In this document: positions 5,248 to 7,019 of the stretch, one piece after another
Numbering within the stretch: the first letter of the stretch is position 1
How the letters are laid out: each line of letters starts with the position of its first letter
From: Balneolaceae bacterium SMO_bin1
GTDB taxonomy: Bacteria > Bacteroidota > Rhodothermia > Balneolales > Balneolaceae
DNA: 7,019 bases
Direction: 5' to 3'
NCBI GenBank assembly: GCA_003123965.1
Contig: NNSL01000322.1
Location: forward strand, 1 to 7,019
Notes under the pieces: generated by a model
Seen by the model: only the letters and a program-made list of their open reading frames with translations
Told to the model about the DNA's origin: nothing
The model's database searches: none
Position numbers and translations under genes: made by a program

Positions 5248-6818
5248 GCAATTACTTTCAGCAATTTTGGCATAACAAATGGCTGCTGAGTATTATCAGT
5301 GGCATTTTACTTGGGCTTAGCTTTCCGCCCTTCCCCTTCCCATTTTTACAGTTTCCGGCATTCATTTTTGTTTTCCGGCTGATTGATCTCAGCAACTCAG
5401 CCAAAGACGCGGCCTATCACATTTATCCCGGCTTTCTTGTGTGGAATATCATCGTTAGCTACTGGCTGATGATGGCCTCACTTGCCGCCGGCATTGCTGC
5501 CATTTTGGCTAACGCGGTGCTCATGGCACTGGTGGTAATGCTGCAGTACCATGCCCAAAAACGCCTTTCCCGCGGATGGCTCATCGCTCTGCTGCAAGCC
5601 GCCTTCTGGGTGAGCTTTGAATACTTGCATCACCAATGGGATTTATCCTGGCCGTGGCTTTCATTGGGCAACGGGTGGGCCAATGCCACGGCCGTAATCC
5701 AGTACATTTCAGTCACCGGTTTTTTAGGCATTTCGTTCTGGGTGATGTTGGTCTCGGCGCTTTTTTATCAAGGATTGCGCCTGCAGAAAACATCATTACG
5801 ATGGAGCGCAGTCGCCTTAATAATTTTGCTGCCCGCCATCTCTTTGCTGCAGTACAGTCGACCATTGCCGCAAAGCGAAACCCATGTTGAAACGGTCGTG
5901 GCGCAGCCTAACTTTGATTCCTACAGCGATTACGGCGGATTTACCAGCCCGGACCAAAGCCTCCAGCTGCTGATTGATATGAGTGATTCGCTGCAGACCG
6001 ATGAGACCGACCTGATCATCTGGCCGGAAAATGCGGTTCACCCCTACCTTGCAAATCGACCCATGAATAACCGATACGTAAACCAAGCCAAACAGCGGCT
6101 GTTAAATCAAGCGGCTGAATGGAATGCAACCGTCATTGCCGGGGCTGGTTTCTACGAATATTATACACAAAATGATCACCCCGCCCTTCCGCAAATGGCC
6201 GGTGAAACGCCCTTTCTTACATTCAATTCCGCCGTGGGCTTCTACCCCGATTCAACTACCCAGTTGTACCGCAAACACAACCTGGTGACCATTGTTGAGC
6301 GATTCCCATTCGTGCACTTTTTCAATGCCATTGATGTATTCGGGCTCGTAAACTGGGCTGAAATCCAGAATTACGGCCAAGGCAATGCGGTTGACCAGTT
6401 TCGCGTCGGCCCCACTAAAACACCCGCGCTCATCTGCTACGATTCCGTCTATCCCGGCTGGATTCGCCACTTTGTGCAAAACGGCGCCGGCTTTATTTCC
6501 ATCATCACCAACGACGGCTGGTGGGGCGATACCAGCGGGCACGCCCAGCATTTTGCCTACGCGCGCCTGCGGGCCATTGAATTTGATCGCTGGGTAGTAC
6601 GCAGTGCTAATAACGGCATTTCGGGTATCATAGCCCCCGATGGCTCCATCAAAAAGAAAACGCCCTATTGGCAAAACACCGCCTTTAAATACAACGTACC
6701 CGTGCTCACCGAGCTCACCTTCTACGCCCGCCACGGCGACTGGCTGCCCATCGCGTTGCTAATTATTTCGGTGGGTGGGGGTGGTTTTATAGGCCTTATC
6801 TCAAGACGGGAAAATTAA
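5244..6818 (+). CDS. lnt: Apolipoprotein N-acyltransferase Lnt
   Basis: Lnt is an inner-membrane enzyme that adds the third acyl chain, taken from phospholipid, to the N-terminal cysteine of lipoproteins; in E. coli this precedes Lol sorting to the outer membrane. The 524 residues (E. coli 512) begin with about seven membrane segments between 12 and 204. A periplasmic nitrilase-like domain (about 214-480) follows, then a last membrane helix (about 499-519) and a short RREN tail. The catalytic triad is visible as E262 (IIWPENA), K344 (YRKHNLV) and C398 (LICYDS). E352 (IVERFP) and the W426-W427 loop (NDGWWGD) match known essential positions, and RLRAIEFDRWVVRSANNGISG is conserved. The residue after CY is D400, where E. 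coli has E389. The GWWGDTSG form and the KHNLV-x-x-VERFPF motif resemble Bacteroidota Lnt. The start overlaps rsmI by four bases. Confidence 0.96.
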   Translation: MSNYFQQFWHNKWLLSIISGILLGLSFPPFPFPFLQFPAFIFVFRLIDLSNSAKDAAYHIYPGFLVWNIIVSYWLMMASLAAGIAAILANAVLMALVVMLQYHAQKRLSRGWLIALLQAAFWVSFEYLHHQWDLSWPWLSLGNGWANATAVIQYISVTGFLGISFWVMLVSALFYQGLRLQKTSLRWSAVALIILLPAISLLQYSRPLPQSETHVETVVAQPNFDSYSDYGGFTSPDQSLQLLIDMSDSLQTDETDLIIWPENAVHPYLANRPMNNRYVNQAKQRLLNQAAEWNATVIAGAGFYEYYTQNDHPALPQMAGETPFLTFNSAVGFYPDSTTQLYRKHNLVTIVERFPFVHFFNAIDVFGLVNWAEIQNYGQGNAVDQFRVGPTKTPALICYDSVYPGWIRHFVQNGAGFISIITNDGWWGDTSGHAQHFAYARLRAIEFDRWVVRSANNGISGIIAPDGSIKKKTPYWQNTAFKYNVPVLTELTFYARHGDWLPIALLIISVGGGGFIGLISRREN

Positions 6819-6863
6819 TCTAATTTGACCTAAGACAGTTTATTTATATTCATGTTCGGCATA

Positions 6864-6899
6864 AAATAAGTGCTTACCTAATTTTGCCATGACTTATTT
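6864..6899. repeat. AT-rich inverted repeat between convergent genes
   Basis: AAATAAGT (6864-6871) and ACTTATTT (6892-6899) are exact complements separated by 20 bases, in the gap after lnt and before the convergent gene at the right edge. It could be a weak bidirectional terminator, but the stem has one G-C pair and no distinct T-run follows. The rest of 6819-6933 shows no other feature. Confidence 0.25.
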
Positions 6900-6933
6900 G
6901 TCCACACTCTTCTTCTAAATAGATCTGTTATTG

Positions 6934-7019
6934 TTATTCTTGATATTCAAATTGGTAAATTGAAATCACCGGCACTTCCCCTTTTCTGTTGATGGTGTAG
7001 ACTCTATTATTTTCATCCA
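6934..7019 (-). CDS. C-terminal end of a probable beta-propeller protein; 5' part beyond window
   Basis: Reading the minus strand inwards from the right edge gives an open frame of 27 codons ending at TAA (6936-6934). Its sequence begins DENNRVYTINRKGEVPVI and ends SIYQFEYQE. The alternating pattern and the ending on a Y-x-F-type strand resemble the last blade of Bacteroidota 6-bladed beta-propeller proteins (family resemblance by eye only). The other two minus-strand frames stop within 54 bases. It would converge on lnt. The fragment is too short for a firm assignment; it could also be a chance open frame. Confidence 0.5.
   Translation of the reverse strand, partial: DENNRVYTINRKGEVPVISIYQFEYQE

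Noticed and set aside
6252..6734. Minus-strand 160-codon frame opposite lnt
   Set aside because: It is the longest shadow in the window, but it lies across the catalytic domain of Lnt and shows no recognisable fold or start signal.
6842..6893. A 16-codon minus-strand frame starting MAKLGKHLFY
   Set aside because: It is too short, has no ribosome-binding signal or recognisable motif, and lies in the AT-rich gap between convergent genes.

Overview
This window looks like ordinary chromosomal DNA from a Bacteroidota/Rhodothermota-type bacterium, most likely a Balneolota relative (for example the Gracilimonas/Rhodohalobacter group). This is inferred from mid-range base composition, the near absence of Shine-Dalgarno sequences before the genes, Bacteroidota-like versions of Lnt and DnaJ, and secreted beta-propeller proteins at both ends. 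No tRNA, rRNA, CRISPR array, insertion sequence or prophage gene was seen.

Layout. Positions 1-1167 (minus strand) hold the first 389 residues of a secreted S9-family peptidase; its catalytic domain lies beyond the left edge. Divergent from it are two small membrane proteins (1348-1524 and 1543-1722) that are clearly tandem paralogs, with one membrane helix followed by a shared YRFVTAHE motif; I recognise no described family. A short leader containing a perfect 7-bp dyad leads to a 68-residue cold-shock protein (1847-2053), which ends in a strong terminator at 2082-2107. Convergent on that terminator is the grpE-dnaJ pair (3909 to 2132, minus strand), the co-chaperones of DnaK. Upstream of grpE, on the same strand, is a VOC-fold metalloprotein (4453-4061). 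Divergent from it, rsmI (16S rRNA C1402 ribose methyltransferase, apparently with a TTG start) overlaps lnt (apolipoprotein N-acyltransferase) by 4 bases. The last 86 bases encode, on the minus strand, what appears to be the C-terminal end of a beta-propeller protein.

How the genes fit together. The centre is a stress-response neighbourhood: a cold-shock RNA chaperone and the GrpE/DnaJ arms of the Hsp70 cycle end tail to tail at one hairpin that can probably serve both strands. The rsmI-lnt pair is a translationally coupled housekeeping unit joining ribosome maturation to lipoprotein maturation. No clearly new multi-gene system is present. The least explained items are the paired small membrane proteins and the repeated ATTACAC/GTGTAAT elements in the cold-shock leader.
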